Shown: positions 5,799-7,852 of the stretch, piece after piece | How positions within the stretch are numbered: position 1 is the stretch's first letter | Layout of the letters: every line of letters begins with the position of its first letter | Notes under the pieces: model-generated | What the model saw: the letters and a program-made list of their open reading frames with translations, nothing else | Told to the model about the DNA's origin: nothing | Databases searched by the model: none | NCBI GenBank assembly: GCA_905216045.1 | Contig: CAJMSL010000094.1 | Location: forward strand, 1-7,852 | Source of the DNA: an uncultured bacterium | Lineage (GTDB): Bacteria; Actinomycetota; Coriobacteriia; Coriobacteriales; Coriobacteriaceae | Direction: 5' to 3' | Length of the DNA stretch: 7,852 nucleotides | Made by a program: the position numbers and the translations under genes

Positions 5799-6527
5799 AT
5801 GGCTACCAAGATTAATATCCGCACCCTGCTCGAGGCCGGCTGCCACTTCGGTCACCAGACCCGTCGCTGGAACCCCAAGATGAAGCCGTTCATCTTCGGT
5901 GAGCGCAACGGCATCTACATCCTCGACCTCAAGCAGACCATCCTCGACGCCGCCCAGGCCTACACCTTCGTCAAGAACGTCGCCAAGGGCGGCAACGTGC
6001 TGTTCGTCGGCACCAAGAAGCAGGCTCAGGAGGCCGTCAAGAAAGCTGCTGAGCGCGCCAACATGCCTTACATCAACCAGCGTTGGCTCGGCGGTATGCT
6101 GACCAACTTCGTCACCATCCGCTCCCGCATCAACCGCATGGAGGAGCTCGAGGCCATGGTCGAGGACGGCCGCATGGCAGTGCTCCCCAAGAAGGAGCAG
6201 GCTGTTCTCGGCAAGGAGCTCACCAAGCTCCAGACCAACCTCGGTGGCGCCCGCGACATGAAGGGTCTGCCCCAGGCTCTCTTCGTTATCGACACCAAGC
6301 GCGAGGAGAACGCCATCAAGGAGGCTCAGCGCCTGAACATCCCCGTCGTCGCTCTGATCGACACCAACTCCGATCCCGACGAGGTCGAGTACGGCATCCC
6401 CTGCAACGATGACGCTATCTCCGCTGTCACCCTTATGTGCGAGCTCATGGCTGACGCCTGCCTCGCTGGCTCCGGCAAGGAGCAGGTCTCCGAGGCCGAG
6501 ATGGCCGCTGAGCCCAAGGCCGAGTAA
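5799..6527 (+). CDS. rpsB: 30S ribosomal protein S2
   Basis: The 242-residue protein is the small-subunit protein S2, which binds 16S rRNA near the head-body junction late in 30S assembly and helps hold S1. It is recognised by EAGCHFGHQTRRWNPKM (12-28), the FIFGERNGIYILDL segment (31-44), LFVGTKKQAQEAV, INQRWLGGMLTNF, LPQALFVIDTKREENAI, and VVALIDTNSDP followed by YGIPCNDDA. The length is usual. The start ATG 5799 has AGGAGG (5787-5792) six bases upstream. Codons are strongly biased (Lys almost always AAG; Leu CTC or CTG; Arg CGC or CGT), unlike the more mixed upstream genes, as expected for high expression. It lies 45 bases before tsf with no terminator between, so the two are probably cotranscribed from the promoter at 5629-5657. 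Confidence 0.98.
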   Translation: MATKINIRTLLEAGCHFGHQTRRWNPKMKPFIFGERNGIYILDLKQTILDAAQAYTFVKNVAKGGNVLFVGTKKQAQEAVKKAAERANMPYINQRWLGGMLTNFVTIRSRINRMEELEAMVEDGRMAVLPKKEQAVLGKELTKLQTNLGGARDMKGLPQALFVIDTKREENAIKEAQRLNIPVVALIDTNSDPDEVEYGIPCNDDAISAVTLMCELMADACLAGSGKEQVSEAEMAAEPKAE

Positions 6528-6572
6528 ATCAGTCTTAGTTAATTCTTTTTCATCTCTTTGAAAGGAACCACA

Positions 6573-7442
6573 ATGGCCCAGATTACCGCCGCTATGGTCA
6601 AGCAGCTCCGCGAGATGACCGACTCCCCGATGATGGAGTGCAAGAAGGCTCTCGTCGAGGCTGACGGCGACATGGACGCCGCTGTCGACGTTCTGCGTAA
6701 GAACGGCCTTGCCAAGGCTGCCAAGAAGGCTGGCCGTGAGACCAACGAGGGCGCTGTCGCCGCGTTCGTCTCCGAGGATGGCAAGACCGGCGCTCTGCTC
6801 GAGCTCTCCTGCGAGACCGACTTCGTTGGCTCCAACGCCAAGTTCACCGGCTTTGCTTCCAAGGTCGCTGAGGTTGTCGCTACCACCGAGCCTGCTGACG
6901 TCGACGCTCTGCTCGAGAAGCCGATGGGCGAGGAGACTGTTTCCTCCGAGCTCACCGAGATGATTCACATCATGGGCGAGAACATGAAGATCTCCCGCTT
7001 CGCCGCCCGCAAGGCCGAGAACGGCGCTCTCGCTTCTTACATCCACATGGGTGGTAAGATCGGCGTCCTCGTCGAGTTTGCTTTCGAGAAGGCCGAGACC
7101 GCTCAGGCTGAGTCCTTCAAGACCTTCGCTCACGACGTTGCCCTTCAGGTTGCCGCCGTCGCCCCGATCTGCGCTACCCGCGATCAGGTTCCGGCCGAGA
7201 CCGTCGAGCACGAGAAGCAGATCTACATGGCTCAGGCTGCCGAGTCCGGCAAGCCCGAGGCCATTCAGGAGAAGATGGCTGTCGGCCGTCTGGAGAAGTT
7301 CTACAAGCAGTCCGTGCTCACCGAGCAGGAGTTCATCAAGGACAGCTCCCTCACCATCAAGAAGTACGCTGAGCAGGTCTCCAAGGAGCTCGGCGACACC
7401 ATTACCGTCGTTGCCTTTGACCGTCTGGTCCGTGGCGAGTAA
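6573..7442 (+). CDS. tsf: Translation elongation factor Ts
   Basis: The 289-residue protein is EF-Ts, the cytoplasmic nucleotide exchange factor that releases GDP from EF-Tu. The N-terminal UBA-like domain (about 3-55) contains VKQLREMTDSPMMECKKAL and GDMDAAVDVLRKNGL. The EF-Tu-contacting motif TDFV is at 82-85 (within SCETDFVGSN), close to the E. coli D80/F81 position. The core continues through YIHMGGKIGVLVEF and the C-terminal MAVGRLEKFYKQSVLTEQ and TVVAFDRLVRGE. The start chosen is ATG 6573, with AAAGGA (6561-6566) six bases upstream; an in-frame TTG at 6558 precedes that site and is not needed. Codon bias is as strong as in rpsB. The rpsB-tsf pair is near-universal in bacteria, and this supports coordinated expression. 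Length and motifs are normal, with nothing missing. Confidence 0.98.
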   Translation: MAQITAAMVKQLREMTDSPMMECKKALVEADGDMDAAVDVLRKNGLAKAAKKAGRETNEGAVAAFVSEDGKTGALLELSCETDFVGSNAKFTGFASKVAEVVATTEPADVDALLEKPMGEETVSSELTEMIHIMGENMKISRFAARKAENGALASYIHMGGKIGVLVEFAFEKAETAQAESFKTFAHDVALQVAAVAPICATRDQVPAETVEHEKQIYMAQAAESGKPEAIQEKMAVGRLEKFYKQSVLTEQEFIKDSSLTIKKYAEQVSKELGDTITVVAFDRLVRGE

Positions 7443-7455
7443 ATAAGCTCTTGTA

Positions 7456-7543
7456 GCTGGTAATGAGCAGGCACAGGGATTAACTCACAGCCAGCAATAT
7501 CATGGCTCTTCAAAGAGCCTTTGATAGAATGTTGAGAGCTCAA
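7456..7543 (+). promoter_or_regulatory. tsf-pyrH intergenic region: weak hairpins and a possible pyrH promoter
   Basis: GCTGG (7456-7460) pairs with CCAGC (7491-7495), and inside it TGAG (7464-7467) pairs with CTCA (7484-7487) across a 3x3 internal loop. GGCTCT (7504-7509) pairs with AGAGCC (7514-7519) around a 4-nt loop and is followed by only TTT, so termination would be partial at best. TGATAGAAT (7522-7530) is an extended -10 (TAGAAT, one mismatch) with no good -35. An imperfect inverted repeat TTGAG-AG-CTCAA (7532-7543) lies at the predicted start of transcription. Together this suggests some independent control of pyrH, without proof. Confidence 0.35.
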
Positions 7544-7560
7544 TCTAAAGGAGGATCGCT

Positions 7561-7852
7561 TTGTCCGACATCCGATATAAACGCGTGCTTCTTAAGCTTT
7601 CCGGCGAAGCACTGATGGGCGACGGCCAATATGGCATCGACCCCAAGGTTACCGACCATCTTGCCAAGCAGGTCAAGGAGCTGCTCGCCGTTGGTCATGA
7701 GGTCGGCGTCGTTGTCGGCGGCGGCAATATTTTCCGCGGCATGGCCGGCGCTGCCGGTGGCATGGAGCGCGCTCAGGCCGACTATAAGGGCATGCTGGCA
7801 ACCGTTATGAACGCGCTCGCCCTGCAGGCTGCCATCGAGCATAACGAAGTTC
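7561..7852 (+). CDS. pyrH: Uridylate kinase (UMP kinase), N-terminal part; runs off the window
   Basis: The first 97 codons of PyrH, the amino-acid-kinase-fold enzyme that phosphorylates UMP to UDP in pyrimidine nucleotide synthesis. It is recognised by RYKRVLLKLSGEALMG (5-20), the glycine-rich VGVVVGGGNIFRGMAG (50-65) that binds phosphate, and ADYKGMLATVMNALALQ (74-90), all characteristic of bacterial UMP kinases. The start is TTG 7561: AAAGGAGG (7547-7554) lies exactly six bases before it, the protein begins at the family's usual position, and no ATG or GTG is in the right place. Codon use is a little less biased than in tsf. The rpsB-tsf-pyrH order (often followed by frr) is widely conserved, although the 118-base gap here leaves room for its own promoter. 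The 3' part lies outside the window. Confidence 0.97.
   Translation, partial: MSDIRYKRVLLKLSGEALMGDGQYGIDPKVTDHLAKQVKELLAVGHEVGVVVGGGNIFRGMAGAAGGMERAQADYKGMLATVMNALALQAAIEHNEV

Noticed and set aside
5709..7211. A 500-codon open frame on the minus strand covering rpsB and most of tsf
   Set aside because: It lies antisense to two certain genes with extreme codon bias, which removes stop codons from the opposite strand. Its translation is Leu/Gly/Asp/Val-rich low-complexity sequence with no recognisable domain, and no convincing ribosome site was seen for it.
1..7852. CRISPR arrays, insertion sequences, tRNA or rRNA genes, phage or defence genes
   Set aside because: No spaced direct repeats, transposase-like frames, terminal inverted repeats or tRNA-like cloverleaf sequences were seen. 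The Xer recombinase is a core-genome type in a conserved neighbourhood and not an integrase of a mobile element.

Overview
The window is a GC-rich, gene-dense bacterial chromosome segment read entirely on the + strand. The gene order (rnhB, yraN, comM, dprA, trmFO, xerC, then rpsB, tsf, pyrH) is a core-genome arrangement with parallels in Actinobacteria (rnhB-yraN-comM-dprA-xerC-rpsB-tsf-pyrH) and in Firmicutes (trmFO-xerC, i.e. gid-codV). High GC, an actinobacterial-like order and a retained TrmFO suggest a deep-branching actinobacterium such as a Coriobacteriia member (Collinsella-like). This is an inference from order and protein style, not a database match.

Layout. Positions 1-180 hold the last 59 codons of rnhB (RNase HII), followed by a strong intrinsic terminator (230-271). 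A second transcription unit then runs from about 300 to 5579: yraN (PD-(D/E)XK nuclease-like), comM (AAA+ branch-migration helicase), dprA (single-strand DNA/RecA loader), trmFO (folate-dependent tRNA m5U54 methyltransferase) and a XerC-type tyrosine recombinase. Its genes overlap by 1 to 4 bases or are separated by only 14 bases, so translational coupling is likely. The theme is DNA handling (uptake, recombination, dimer resolution), with one tRNA modification gene.

A 219-base gap (5580-5798) carries a near-consensus extended -10 promoter and a structured leader of about 135 nt. It precedes the highly expressed translation genes rpsB (S2) and tsf (EF-Ts). A 118-base gap with a weak hairpin and a possible promoter precedes pyrH (UMP kinase), which starts with TTG and is cut off by the window end.

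Most of the window is ordinary core genome and I do not see a novel multi-gene system. Two points deserve attention. The xerC frame has no ATG, GTG or TTG where its conserved N-terminus requires a start; an ATA codon overlapping the trmFO stop (ATAG) is ideally placed behind a GGAGG. The rpsB leader has mutually exclusive pairings that would expose or hide the ribosome binding site, which would suit autoregulation by S2.
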